Part shown: in pieces, positions 26,905 to 37,142 of the stretch
How the letters are laid out: each line of letters starts with the position of its first letter
Position numbering within the stretch: position 1 is the first letter of the stretch
Assembly: GCF_001187535.1 (NCBI RefSeq)
Contig: NZ_LFIO01001304.1
Span: 248,001 to 312,000 of the forward strand
Source: Rhizobium ecuadorense
Lineage (GTDB): Bacteria; Pseudomonadota; Alphaproteobacteria; Rhizobiales; Rhizobiaceae
DNA length: 64,000 nucleotides
Direction of reading: 5' to 3'
Notes under the pieces: generated by a model
The model's input: the letters and a program-made list of their open reading frames with translations, nothing else
Told to the model about the DNA's origin: nothing
Database searches by the model: none
Made by a program: the position numbers and the translations under genes

Positions 26905-28488
26905 CTACTGCATTGTTTCCAGTTCGGCCCTGTGCCGGTACATGGCGAGAAGACGACGGTAGTCGCGGTCGTAGAGCGCCTGCTTCGTCTTGTCGGGAAG
27001 CCGTTCGTCGCCGCCCGGATACATCGCCTCACCGGCCGCTGCCAGATCTCCGTGCAAGCCGCAGGCGACGGAGGCGGCGATCGCCGTGCCGAGCAGCACC
27101 GCCTCGTACATCTTCGGCACCACGACTTTGCAGCCGGTGGCATCGCTGTAGAGTTCCATCAGCACCGGGTTCTTCACATGCCCGCCGGCAATATGCAGCG
27201 TATCGGGCACGTAGCCGTATTCTTTCATCATCTCAAGGATATGGCGGATGCCGAGCGCAATCGCCACGGCGGTGCGCCAGTAAAGCGTGCAGAGACCATC
27301 GAAGGACGTATCGAGGCTCAGCCCGCTGACGACGCCGACGGCGTGCGGATCGGCGAGCGGCGAACGATTGCCATGAAAATCCGGCAGCACGAAAATGCGT
27401 GCCCCGAAGGCATCGCCCTCCTCGGCCCGCAATTCGGCAATGCGTGCGACGATCCTCTGATGCAGCGCCGTCGTCGGCTCGCCGCCGGCAGCATGCATGC
27501 GGACGATGTGGTCGAGCAGTGCACCGGTCGCCGATTGCCCAGCCTCCACCAGCCAAGATTGCGGGAAGACCGCTTCGTAATAGGGACCCCACATGCCATG
27601 GCTCGGCTTGCGTTGTCTGGAGAAGGTGACGATACAGCTCGACGTGCCGGCGATCAGCGCCAGCTGGTGCTCGCGTTTCACCGGATCGGCGGCATAACCG
27701 CCGAGTGCGCCGAGCGCGCCGGCATAGGCGTCGATCATCCCGGCCGAGACATGGCAGTCCGTGGTCAGCCCCAGCGCCTCTGCCGCACCAGCCGTCAGCC
27801 GGCCGACGCTGCCGCCGACCGGCACCGTCTCATCCGGCAGCTGGCCACGCGCCTGAAGATCCTCGAGACCGATCCGCTCCAGGAAGTCCTGCTGCCAGCC
27901 CCTTTCGAGATGGGCGAGATAATTCCATTTCGCCGTCAGCGTGCAGCGCGATCGGGCAGCCGACCCGGTCGATTTCCATGTCATGAAATCGGCGAGATCG
28001 AAGAAGTAGCCGGCCTTTTCCCATGTGGAGGGCAGCTTCTTCTTCAGCCACATCAGCTTCGGCATCTCCATCTCGGGCGACATGACGTGCCCGGAATGTT
28101 CGAGCACGGCGTGCTCCGTCGCCGTGCAGAAATCGGCTTCCTTCAGCGCCCGGTGATCGAGCCAGACGATCGTGTCGAAACGCCTCTCGCCGCCGGTGGA
28201 AACGCTGAGCTGCCGGCCCTCGACGTCGCGCACGACAAGCGAGCAGGTGGCGTCGAAGCCGATCGCGCCGACCGACGCCGCAGCGATGCCGGATTGCTCC
28301 ATGGCACGACGCACCGCCGTGCAGGCGGCGGACCAGATGTCCTCGGAATCGTGTTCGGCATGGTTTTCGCGCGGCCGGTTCATCACGATCGGATGTTCGG
28401 CCTTTGCGAGCAGGTGGCCGCGGGCATCGAAGACGCCGGCGCGCGCACTGCCGGTGCCGACATCCACCGCAACCACATGATCCCGCAT
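26905..28488 (-). CDS. FGGY-family pentulose kinase (ribulokinase-like)
   Basis: ATP-dependent sugar kinase of 527 residues. The FGGY N-domain opens with VAVDVGTGSARAGVF (about residues 6-20). The C-domain carries the GTSSCI and AGGHVKNP ATP/adenosine-site motifs and the FHGNRSPLADP segment typical of the pentulose kinase group that includes D-ribulokinase. The true start is the ATG at 28488, which overlaps the stop of the HAD gene by one base (TGATG). As the last gene of the polyol operon it would phosphorylate the ketose made by the dehydrogenase. D-ribulose is the first guess; D-xylulose is possible. Confidence 0.85.
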   Translation of the reverse strand: MRDHVVAVDVGTGSARAGVFDARGHLLAKAEHPIVMNRPRENHAEHDSEDIWSAACTAVRRAMEQSGIAAASVGAIGFDATCSLVVRDVEGRQLSVSTGGERRFDTIVWLDHRALKEADFCTATEHAVLEHSGHVMSPEMEMPKLMWLKKKLPSTWEKAGYFFDLADFMTWKSTGSAARSRCTLTAKWNYLAHLERGWQQDFLERIGLEDLQARGQLPDETVPVGGSVGRLTAGAAEALGLTTDCHVSAGMIDAYAGALGALGGYAADPVKREHQLALIAGTSSCIVTFSRQRKPSHGMWGPYYEAVFPQSWLVEAGQSATGALLDHIVRMHAAGGEPTTALHQRIVARIAELRAEEGDAFGARIFVLPDFHGNRSPLADPHAVGVVSGLSLDTSFDGLCTLYWRTAVAIALGIRHILEMMKEYGYVPDTLHIAGGHVKNPVLMELYSDATGCKVVVPKMYEAVLLGTAIAASVACGLHGDLAAAGEAMYPGGDERLPDKTKQALYDRDYRRLLAMYRHRAELETMQ

Positions 28489-29177
28489 CAAATCTTGATC
28501 CCGTCCAGTCTATGGTTGCGGACAAGGTGTATCAATTCAGGCATGGCGTCAAACACCACTTCCGGCGAAAGCCGGTCGAGTTCGGCGCGATAACCGGCGA
28601 AGTTGGCATGCGATCCGCCGGTGAAGGCGAACACCGTCATACCTGCCGCCTTGGCAGCGGCAATGCCGGCCGGGCTGTCCTCGACGACAATGCAATGAGC
28701 AGGCTCCACCTGCATTTCGCGCGCCGCATGCAGGAAAAGATCGGGCGCCGGTTTGCCGCGCTTGACCATCGTCGCACTGAAGATGTCGGGCAGCCGGTCG
28801 AGAAGTCCGGTGACGGACAGCGACAGCCGGATTCGCTCCATCTGGCTTGAGGAGGCGACGCAGCAGCGAACGCCGAGCCCGTCGATCGTCGCGGCGATCC
28901 CGTCGATCGGCTTCAGCTCGGTGCGGAAACGGGCGTAGAGATCGGTGCGGATGCGTTCGAGGAATGCCTCGCCGGCATGGACGTTGAATTCGGTTTCCAG
29001 CCTGTCGACGAGCGTCGCCAGGCTGCGGCCGAGAAAGCGCTCATAGGCCTGGTCCTCGGTGATCGAGACGCCGAGATCGTTCATCGCCGCGACCAGCACG
29101 CTGATCGAAATCGGCTCGCTGTCGACGAGCACGCCGTCGCAATCGAAGATGATCAGCCGTGGTTCAGCATCAGCCAT
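28488..29177 (-). CDS. HAD-superfamily sugar phosphatase / phosphoglucomutase-like hydrolase
   Basis: 229 residues, HAD subfamily IA. Motif I is FDCDGVLVDSEP (about residues 9-20), motif II is the Ser in VASSSQ, and motif III/IV is GKPAPDLFLHAA followed by VEDSPAG. The cap domain lies between. It sits between the polyol dehydrogenase and the kinase with start/stop overlap to the latter. A phosphatase together with a kinase in one sugar operon is a known rhizobial arrangement, and its purpose may be to remove a toxic or misphosphorylated sugar. The substrate is unknown. Confidence 0.83.
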   Translation of the reverse strand: MADAEPRLIIFDCDGVLVDSEPISISVLVAAMNDLGVSITEDQAYERFLGRSLATLVDRLETEFNVHAGEAFLERIRTDLYARFRTELKPIDGIAATIDGLGVRCCVASSSQMERIRLSLSVTGLLDRLPDIFSATMVKRGKPAPDLFLHAAREMQVEPAHCIVVEDSPAGIAAAKAAGMTVFAFTGGSHANFAGYRAELDRLSPEVVFDAMPELIHLVRNHRLDGIKI

Positions 29178-29275
29178 GGAAAACCCAACCTGAGTTCAAT
29201 TTCGCACGCGCGACCGTCCCGCTTTACCCGCAAGACGGGACGGATGGCGGCAACGAATGCCGCCATCCGGATTTC

Positions 29276-30757
29276 CTACACTGCGAGCTTGCCGTCGAGA
29301 TAGAGCTGCAGCGTCTCCCGCGTGCCCTTTTCCCACAGGGTTTTGAGAGCATGGGCGAAACGCTTGCGGAAAAGATCGGATTTCGCCACCTCGCCGAAGA
29401 TATCGTCGAAGACGAGGAAGGCCGACGGATCGTCCTTGGCCTTCACAGCCGCCGCATGCAGGCGATCGGCGCTGGCGTCGTTGAAGACGATATCCTTGCC
29501 GCTGTCGGTCTTGCCGGCGAAATAACGGCACCAGAGCGCCGAAACCAGCGCCAGGCCGACGATATCCCGGCCCTGGCTGAGATTGTCGAGCGTCGACGGC
29601 AGGATGAATTTCGGCTGGCGGTTCGATCCGTCCTGCGCCAGCCGCGGAATAGTGTCGGCAATCTTCGGATTGAGCAGGCGATGTTCGATCAGCGCGAAAT
29701 AATCCGTCAGCGACGTGTTCGGCACCGGCGGCACGATCGGGATGATCTCGTCTTTCTCGAGCTTGGCGAGGAAGGCGCGAATCAGCGGATCTTCCATGGA
29801 ATCATGCACGAAATGAATGTCCATCAATGCCGCCGGATAGGCGATTGCCGCATGACCGCCATTGAGGATTCGGATCTTCATATGCTCGTAGGGCGTGACA
29901 TCGGGCACGAAGGTGACGCCGACCTTTTCCAGCGCCGGCCGGCCGGCGGTGAACTTGTCCTCGAGCACCCATTGCTTGAATTCCTCGCAATAGACCGGCC
30001 AATTGTCCTCGATCTCGAAATTGTCCCGGAGGAAATCGATCTCCCGCTGACCGGTCGCCGGCGTGATGCGGTCGACCATCGCATTCGGGAAGGCGACATT
30101 TTCCCGGATCCACTCGGCAAAGCCAGGGTCCGAAAGGGCCGCCGTGCCGACCACGGCATTGGCGGTGACGGTGCCGTTATGGGGAATGTTGTCGCAGGAC
30201 ATGACGGTGAAGGGACCGATGCCCTTCGCCTTGCGTGCCTTCAGGCCGGCGACGATCAGGCCGAAGACCGTCTTCGGCGCGTCGGGGCTGTGCCCGTCGG
30301 CAGCGATATCAGGATGAGCCGGATTGAAGGTGCCCGATGCATCGATGAAATAACCGCCCTCGGTGATCGTCAGCGAGACGATGCGGATCTCAGGGTCGAC
30401 AAGCCTGGCGATGATTGCAGCGGGATCGCCGACCGGCAGGATGTCGATCATCGGCGCGGTGACGCGCGCCGCCGTCTTGTTGTTGTCCTGTTCGACCACC
30501 GTCGTCAGGAAATCCTGCGCCACAAGCTTTTCGCGCATGGCGGCATCCGACGGCAGCACACCGGCGCCGACGATCGCCCAGTCGTGATCCGCGCCAGTGT
30601 TGAAGAGATCGTCGAGATAGATCGCCTGGTGGGCGCGATGGAAATTGCCGACGCCGAAGTGCACGATGCCGGCTTTCAGCGACGCCCTGTCATATCCAGG
30701 GATGGCGGCAGTGCGCGCCGCGTCCGAAAGCGTTGCAAGCGATAATTTGCACGTCAT
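29276..30757 (-). CDS. Mannitol dehydrogenase-family polyol dehydrogenase (MtlK type)
   Basis: NAD+-dependent, zinc-independent polyol 2-dehydrogenase of 493 residues. The N-terminal nucleotide-binding region contains VHFGVGNFHRAHQAIYLDDL (about residues 31-50), and the catalytic C-terminal region contains ILNGGHAAIAYPAAL with the conserved Asn and His. The family oxidises D-mannitol, D-arabitol or D-sorbitol to the ketose. Here the ABC importer lies upstream and a pentulose kinase downstream, so both hexitols and pentitols are possible. The gap to the ATPase gene is 83 bases. Confidence 0.88.
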   Translation of the reverse strand: MTCKLSLATLSDAARTAAIPGYDRASLKAGIVHFGVGNFHRAHQAIYLDDLFNTGADHDWAIVGAGVLPSDAAMREKLVAQDFLTTVVEQDNNKTAARVTAPMIDILPVGDPAAIIARLVDPEIRIVSLTITEGGYFIDASGTFNPAHPDIAADGHSPDAPKTVFGLIVAGLKARKAKGIGPFTVMSCDNIPHNGTVTANAVVGTAALSDPGFAEWIRENVAFPNAMVDRITPATGQREIDFLRDNFEIEDNWPVYCEEFKQWVLEDKFTAGRPALEKVGVTFVPDVTPYEHMKIRILNGGHAAIAYPAALMDIHFVHDSMEDPLIRAFLAKLEKDEIIPIVPPVPNTSLTDYFALIEHRLLNPKIADTIPRLAQDGSNRQPKFILPSTLDNLSQGRDIVGLALVSALWCRYFAGKTDSGKDIVFNDASADRLHAAAVKAKDDPSAFLVFDDIFGEVAKSDLFRKRFAHALKTLWEKGTRETLQLYLDGKLAV

Positions 30758-30840
30758 GTTTCAGTCCTCTTGAAGGTCTTGCCGAGACGTCCGGGCGCCA
30801 TCGCCCGGCTCGCATGCCTGCCCCCAGCCGGCCGCCCGCC

Positions 30841-31839
30841 TCAAATGGCAAGACCGCCCTCGTTGAATTTGTGAATACGCGAACGGTCCGGCGTCAGGTA
30901 GACCGTATCGCCGGCCTTGGCGGCGAAGTCGCCGCTGCCGCGCGCCGTCACCATGCCGATGCCCTCGGCATCGATATGCAGGAAGGTGTCGGAGCCGAGA
31001 TGCTCGGCGACCACCACCCTGCCCTTCCAGTCGCCGCTCTCCATCGACAACAGCATATGTTCGGGGCGGATGCCGATCGTATGGGCGCCGAGCTGGGCAG
31101 CGTTCTGGCCCTTGATGAAATTCATCTTCGGCGAGCCGATGAAACCGGCGACGAAAAGGTTGCGCGGGCGGCTGTAAAGTTCGAGCGGCGAGCCGACCTG
31201 CTCGATATTGCCCCTGTTCAAGACGACGATCTTGTCGGCCATGGTCATCGCCTCGACCTGGTCGTGGGTGACGTAGACCATCGTCGTCTTCAGCTGCTGA
31301 TGCAACTCGCTGATTTCGAGGCGCATGTTGACGCGCAACGCCGCATCGAGGTTCGACAGCGGTTCATCGAACAGGAAGGCCGAAGGCTGACGGACAATGG
31401 CGCGGCCGATCGCGACGCGCTGGCGCTGGCCGCCGGAAAGCTGGCGCGGCTTGCGCTCCAGATAGTCGGTGAGGTTCAGCACCCGCGCCGCATCCGTCAC
31501 CTTGCGGTCGATCTCCGCTTTGTCGACGCCCGCCATCTTCAGTGGAAAGGCGATGTTGTTGCGCACGCTCATATGCGGATAGAGCGCGTAGGACTGGAAC
31601 ACCATGGCAAGGCCGCGTTCCGACGGCGCCTTTTCGGTGGCGTCCCGGCCGTCGATGACGATCTTGCCGCCGGAGACATCCTCGAGCCCGGCTATCAGCC
31701 TGAGCAGCGTGGACTTGCCGCAGCCCGACGGGCCGACGAAGACGACGAACTCGCCGTCCCTGATGTCGAGATCGATCGAAGGGATGACCTTGGCTTCGCC
31801 GAAGACCTTGGAAACCTTCTGAAGGGTAATGCTGCCCAT
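30841..31839 (-). CDS. smoK: Sugar-alcohol ABC transporter ATP-binding protein (SmoK/UgpC/MalK type)
   Basis: 332-residue ATPase. Walker A is GPSGCGKST (about residues 36-44), the signature is LSGGQRQRVAIGRAI (about 134-148), Walker B is AFLFDEPLSNLD and the switch His is in VTHDQ. A C-terminal MalK-type TOBE/regulatory domain occupies about 235-330. AAAGGGAG precedes the ATG at 31839. It energises the two adjacent permeases. Confidence 0.9.
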   Translation of the reverse strand: MGSITLQKVSKVFGEAKVIPSIDLDIRDGEFVVFVGPSGCGKSTLLRLIAGLEDVSGGKIVIDGRDATEKAPSERGLAMVFQSYALYPHMSVRNNIAFPLKMAGVDKAEIDRKVTDAARVLNLTDYLERKPRQLSGGQRQRVAIGRAIVRQPSAFLFDEPLSNLDAALRVNMRLEISELHQQLKTTMVYVTHDQVEAMTMADKIVVLNRGNIEQVGSPLELYSRPRNLFVAGFIGSPKMNFIKGQNAAQLGAHTIGIRPEHMLLSMESGDWKGRVVVAEHLGSDTFLHIDAEGIGMVTARGSGDFAAKAGDTVYLTPDRSRIHKFNEGGLAI

Positions 31840-31856
31840 GTTTGTCTCCCTTTATC

Positions 31857-32687
31857 TTATTTCACAGCGCCGAAGGTCAGGCCGCGGACGAGTTGTTTCT
31901 GACTGAACCAGCCGAGGATCAGGATCGGCGCGATTGCCATGGTCGAGGCCGCCGACAGCTTGGCGTAGAACAGGCCCTCCGGGCTGGAATAGGAGGCGAT
32001 GAAGGCCGTCAGCGGCGCCGCCTTCGAGGCGGTGAGGTTGAGCGTCCAGAAAGCCTCGTTCCAGGCGAGGATGATGTTCAGAAGCAGCGTCGAGGCAATG
32101 CCGGGCACGGCCATCGGCGTCAGCACATAGACGATCTCTTTCATCAGCGATGCGCCGTCCATGCGGGCCGCCTCAAGGATCTCGCCGGGGATTTCCTTGA
32201 AGTAGGTGTAGAGCATCCAGACGATGATCGGCAGGTTGATCAGCGTCAGCACGATCACCAGTCCGGTGCGGCTGTCGAGCAGGCCGGAATTGCGGAACAG
32301 CAGATAGATCGGGATCAGCGCGCCCACAGGCGGCATCATCTTGGTCGACAGCATCCACATCAGCACGTCCTTGGTCCGCTTGGTCGGCGAAAACGCCATC
32401 GCCCAGGCGGCCGGGATCGCGATGATCAGGCCGATCAGCGTCGAGCCGAAGGAAATGATCACCGAGTTCATGAAGTGGCTGAGATAGTTCGACCGGCTCT
32501 GCACCTCCGCATAGTTTTCCGTCGTCCAGTGGAAGAACAGGAACTGCGGCGGCGAGGCGATGGCATCGGCTTCCGACTTGAAGCTGGTGAGGAACGTCCA
32601 GAGGATCGGGAAGAAGATCAGGATGCCGAGCGTCCAGGCGATCGCAGTGACGATGACCTTGCGTCGGGTTGTGACTTTTCTGGCCAT
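31857..32687 (-). CDS. smoG: Sugar-alcohol ABC permease (SmoG/MalG type)
   Basis: 276 residues from the ATG at 32687, with six hydrophobic helices. The EAA loop is EAARMDGASLMKEIVYVLTP (about residues 174-193). The start sits one base after the stop of the preceding permease gene, showing tight coupling. A C-terminal GLTFGAVK end is typical of MalG-like proteins. Confidence 0.88.
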   Translation of the reverse strand: MARKVTTRRKVIVTAIAWTLGILIFFPILWTFLTSFKSEADAIASPPQFLFFHWTTENYAEVQSRSNYLSHFMNSVIISFGSTLIGLIIAIPAAWAMAFSPTKRTKDVLMWMLSTKMMPPVGALIPIYLLFRNSGLLDSRTGLVIVLTLINLPIIVWMLYTYFKEIPGEILEAARMDGASLMKEIVYVLTPMAVPGIASTLLLNIILAWNEAFWTLNLTASKAAPLTAFIASYSSPEGLFYAKLSAASTMAIAPILILGWFSQKQLVRGLTFGAVK

Positions 32688-32688
32688 C

Positions 32689-33561
32689 TCAAGCCTCCAG
32701 ATTCTTGCCGACGAGGCGGACGAGGAAGATCGCGACGATATTGGCAAGCACGACCGCGACGATGCCGCCGGCCGATGCGCCGCCGATATCGAACTGCAAG
32801 AGCGCCTGGGCATAGACGAGATAGGTGAGGTTGGTGCTGTCGGTGCCCGGCCCGCCATTGGTGGTGACGAGGATTTCGGCAAAGACCGAAAGCAGGAAGA
32901 TCGTCTGGATCAGGATCACCACGGTGATGGCGCGCGCCATATGCGGCAGAATGATATAGATGAATTTCGAGATCGGCCCGGCGCCGTCCATTTCGGAGGC
33001 CTCCTTCTGCTCCTCGTCGAGAGACTGCAGCGCGGTCAACAGGATGAGGGTGGCAAAGGGTAGCCACTGCCAGGCGACGATGAGAATGACGGAGAACAGC
33101 GGCGCATTCGCCAGCCAGTCGATCGGCTGCAGGCCGAGCGCCTTGGCAAGATGCGCAAAGAGGCCGTTGACCGGGTTCATGAACATGTTCTTCCACACCA
33201 GCGCGGCCACCGTCGGCATGACGAAAAATGGCGCAATCACCAGGATGCGCACAATGCCCTGGCCGTACATCGGCTGGTCGAGCAGCAGCGCGAAAGCGAT
33301 GCCGCCAATGACGGTAATCAAGAGCACGCCGGCGACGAGCAGCAGCGTATTGATCAGCGCGGCGAAGAAGGCCGGATCCGTGAGGAAATATTCGTAATTC
33401 AGAAAGCCGACGAAGCTTTCCATGCCGGGATTGAGCAGATTGTAGTTCAGCGTCGAGAAGTAGATCGTCATCGCGAGCGGGACGATCATCCATGCAAAGA
33501 GGAGCAGCACGGAGGGCGCAATCATCAGGCGCGCTGCGGAGCGAGTATGCAAGGTTGCCAT
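32689..33561 (-). CDS. smoF: Sugar-alcohol ABC permease (SmoF/MalF type)
   Basis: 290 residues from the ATG at 33561; an in-frame ATG further upstream (33645) is less likely because it falls in the hairpin region. It has six helices and an EAA-type loop with EASEMDGAGPISKFIYIILP (about residues 187-206). It is preceded by two hairpins that separate it from the binding-protein gene. Confidence 0.87.
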   Translation of the reverse strand: MATLHTRSAARLMIAPSVLLLFAWMIVPLAMTIYFSTLNYNLLNPGMESFVGFLNYEYFLTDPAFFAALINTLLLVAGVLLITVIGGIAFALLLDQPMYGQGIVRILVIAPFFVMPTVAALVWKNMFMNPVNGLFAHLAKALGLQPIDWLANAPLFSVILIVAWQWLPFATLILLTALQSLDEEQKEASEMDGAGPISKFIYIILPHMARAITVVILIQTIFLLSVFAEILVTTNGGPGTDSTNLTYLVYAQALLQFDIGGASAGGIVAVVLANIVAIFLVRLVGKNLEA

Positions 33562-33615
33562 GGCAATCACCGATCTGATCTGAAGCGGGGAGCGTCCGCA
33601 GGAAAGCTTTGTCTG

Positions 33616-33681
33616 AAAAAGCGGCCGCCGATGCAGTTCGGGCATCGGCGGCCCAGAGGGGCGGATTGTCAAGGATCCGCC
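33616..33681 (-). terminator. Tandem hairpins between binding-protein and permease genes (attenuator)
   Basis: Hairpin 1 has perfect 12-base arms (33623-33634 with 33642-33653) and is followed by GCTTTTTC on the minus strand, like an intrinsic terminator. Hairpin 2 (33660-33666 with 33675-33681) has perfect 7-base arms. They lie just after the binding-protein stop and before the permease start. Partial termination would keep the binding protein in excess over the membrane subunits. Confidence 0.7.
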
Positions 33682-33697
33682 TCTTGCTCAGGAGGTG

Positions 33698-35008
<1,311 letters not shown>

Positions 35009-35056
35009 ATCTTCCTCCCAGAAGATGGGTGTGAGCATTCGCTTCGCTCATGGGCA

Positions 35057-35085
35057 ATTACTCACCAAGCAGTAAAGAATGTCAA
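35057..35085 (-). promoter_or_regulatory. Sigma-70-like promoter of the sugar-alcohol operon
   Basis: On the minus strand TTGACA (35085-35080), a 17-base spacer and AGTAAT (35062-35057), 48 bases upstream of the binding-protein start. The transcript would cover smoE through the kinase. Confidence 0.5.
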
Positions 35086-35146
35086 TCGGCAATCGTTGCT
35101 GCGATGCCGAAGGACATGTTTATCCCATTGAATAAAAATGGAGAAT

Positions 35147-35171
35147 TTTTTGCTCAGCTCTTGAGCAAAAA
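35147..35171. promoter_or_regulatory. Perfect inverted repeat at the 3' end of the SorC regulator gene
   Basis: TTTTTGCTCA (35147-35156) and TGAGCAAAAA (35162-35171) flank 5 bases. It covers the regulator's stop codon and lies about 60 bases upstream of the smoE promoter. The T-run is on the wrong side for a minus-strand terminator, so an operator is also possible. Confidence 0.4.
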
Positions 35172-36104
35172 CTCGGCCGTCTCTTCGTCGGTGATCAATC
35201 CATTGATTTGCTGGCCGACAACGGCGGCCCGGATCGCCTTGAACTTGCGCTTGCCCTTGGCCAGTCCGATGACCATCGACGCCTCGCGGGACGGGATCGG
35301 CGCCGAGGCGACGCGCTCATTGATCGGGTTGTCGAGCAACCTGCCGTCGACATCGAAGATCCAGCCGCAGATCTCGCCAACCGCGCCGCCGCGCATCAGC
35401 TCCATCATCTCGTCCTTCTCGAGGAAACCGTCGACGCAGAGCGGCCCGTCGATGCCGAGCTCGCCGATGCCGACGAAGGTGACATCGGCCTGCGCGCTCA
35501 TGTCGAGCGTCGAGCGCACCAGCTGCTGGCCATGCAGCAGCTCCCGCTCTTCCGCCGAAGTGACAAGCACCGGCAGCGGCATCGGATAGTGCCGCGCCTT
35601 CACCGCATCGGCCATGCTGAAGATGACGTTGTAATAGGCGGCCGATCCGTCCGGGGCGATATTGCCGGTCAGCGAAACGATGCGGTGATTGGGACATTCG
35701 ATCGCCGGAAGCTGGTCGACGGCCGCCTTCAGCGTACGGCCGGTCCCGACGGCAAGCACGATCGGCTCGGCCCGTTTGAGCCATCGTTCGATCTCGGCCG
35801 CGGCCGCCTCGGCAATGCCGACGGTCGCCGACGACCCCGAATCGCTCGGCACCACTTCCACATGTTTCAGCCCGAATTTCCGCCGCAGCTGACTGGCGAG
35901 TTCCAGGCAGGCGGCGATCGGATGGTCGAGCCGCACCTTGATCAGACGCTCGGCGACCGCCAGCGACACCAGCCGCTGCGCCGATTGCCGCGAGATGCCC
36001 ATCGCGGCGGCGATTTCATCCTGCGTGCGCCCGGCGACGTAATAGAGCCAGCCGGCACGTGCCGCATCGTCGAGGCGTGCCGCGGTCTCGGATCTTTTTG
36101 CCAT
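35154..36104 (-). CDS. SorC-family regulator of the sugar-alcohol operon
   Basis: 316 residues from the ATG at 36104. The helix-turn-helix is near residues 21-45 (RTQDEIAAAMGISRQSAQRL) and the SorC sugar-phosphate-binding domain at about 60-315, with VLAVGTGRTL and the ISSM-like NVIFSMADAVKA segment. It is upstream of and in the same direction as the ABC operon, as smoC-type regulators are. The inducer is probably a polyol or the phosphorylated ketose. Confidence 0.87.
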   Translation of the reverse strand: MAKRSETAARLDDAARAGWLYYVAGRTQDEIAAAMGISRQSAQRLVSLAVAERLIKVRLDHPIAACLELASQLRRKFGLKHVEVVPSDSGSSATVGIAEAAAAEIERWLKRAEPIVLAVGTGRTLKAAVDQLPAIECPNHRIVSLTGNIAPDGSAAYYNVIFSMADAVKARHYPMPLPVLVTSAEERELLHGQQLVRSTLDMSAQADVTFVGIGELGIDGPLCVDGFLEKDEMMELMRGGAVGEICGWIFDVDGRLLDNPINERVASAPIPSREASMVIGLAKGKRKFKAIRAAVVGQQINGLITDEETAEFLLKS

Positions 36105-36269
36105 TGAATGCCTACCACGCAAAGTGAGCCGGCGTGCCGCCGCCGAACATGATTTCAAACTCTATCGCGCCAGATGAAAACAAAATTCCGGCAAATGTCG
36201 AGCCTGTTGAAATGAGCGCCGTCAAATAACCGACGTCACCCAGGCAAACCCATTCAGGCACCCCCCCTT

Positions 36270-36929
36270 TCAGGCAAACCATCGCATGACGAGATAGATC
36301 GCCGTCTTCGCCAGGCCGTAGATCACACCGCCGGCAACGACCAGCGACACCGCCGTCATGATAAAGCCGATCAGCGCGAAGAGCCCGTCGCGGCCCAATA
36401 TGCCGAAGGCGAAGACCGAGATCGTGATCGCCGGCAGCATGTTGCCGAGCGGGACCGGCAGCAGCAGCACGATCGACAGCAGCAGGCAGGCCGCCCCGGC
36501 GAGATATTCCGCCGGCGGCTCGGCGAAGATCGCCAGCCTCGGCTTCAGCATCCGCTCCGCCCAGGCCAGCCAGCGGTGGATGCGGCCAACAATGGTTTCG
36601 AAATCCTCCCGCCGCATCGAACGGTCGGCAATCACCCTCGGCAGCCAGGGTTTCAGCCCGAAGGTCAACTGCACCGCCAGGAAGACCAACGGCGCGCCGA
36701 GGACGGCCGACGTCCCGGGCGGCGTCGGAAAAGCGTTCGGCAGCGCGAAGATCAGCATCAACGCGCTGATCGCCCTGTCGCCCATCGTCTGAAACAGGTC
36801 GCCGATCGAAATCCGCTCCCGGCTCCGGTCGGCGGCCAGCTGCCGCAGGATGGATGAGAGGCGGCGACCTTTGGGACGGGGTGGACGTGGTCTTCTGCGT
36901 CTGTGGGAATCGGCGTTTTCGATGGTCAT
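36270..36929 (-). CDS. exoD: ExoD-family exopolysaccharide synthesis protein
   Basis: Integral membrane protein of 219 residues. The start is the ATG at 36929. A basic Arg/Pro-rich N-terminus (about residues 7-30) is followed by the ExoD core SIGDLFQTMGDRAISALMLI (about 41-60), ALPNAFPTPPGTSAVLGAPL and three to four C-terminal helices. ExoD was described in Sinorhizobium meliloti as needed for normal exopolysaccharide and nodule invasion. Its biochemical role is not settled. The gene stands alone. Confidence 0.88.
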   Translation of the reverse strand: MTIENADSHRRRRPRPPRPKGRRLSSILRQLAADRSRERISIGDLFQTMGDRAISALMLIFALPNAFPTPPGTSAVLGAPLVFLAVQLTFGLKPWLPRVIADRSMRREDFETIVGRIHRWLAWAERMLKPRLAIFAEPPAEYLAGAACLLLSIVLLLPVPLGNMLPAITISVFAFGILGRDGLFALIGFIMTAVSLVVAGGVIYGLAKTAIYLVMRWFA

Positions 36930-37142
36930 GATACCAGTGGATGATGGAAGTGCAGGCTCGGATTTTGGCCGCGCAATATGCCAATTGAATGACTTGTGGG
37001 ACGGGAATAGCCGTTGACGGCGATTTGGCCCGATCATCCCCCTCTACGCCGCAAGCGCCTGGCGGGCAACGGAATGAAGGCTTGTAATTCGCCGCCAACA
37101 GTGCGAGCAGACACCACAGACCAGAGAAACGGCAGGGTGGCA

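Noticed and set aside
26932..28593. 553-codon plus-strand frame opposite the FGGY kinase
   Set aside because: Antisense shadow of a gene with clear family motifs; composition is Arg/His/Ala-rich without domains.
35147..35171. Perfect 10-base inverted repeat considered as the terminator of the SorC gene
   Set aside because: On the minus strand the T-run comes before the stem and an A-run after it, the wrong order for an intrinsic terminator; kept only as a possible operator.
36105..36269. Minus-strand frame before exoD that reads like a short hydrophobic peptide
   Set aside because: It only exists as a continuation of a frame running antisense through or past exoD in a wrong phase; no start site and no family recognised.
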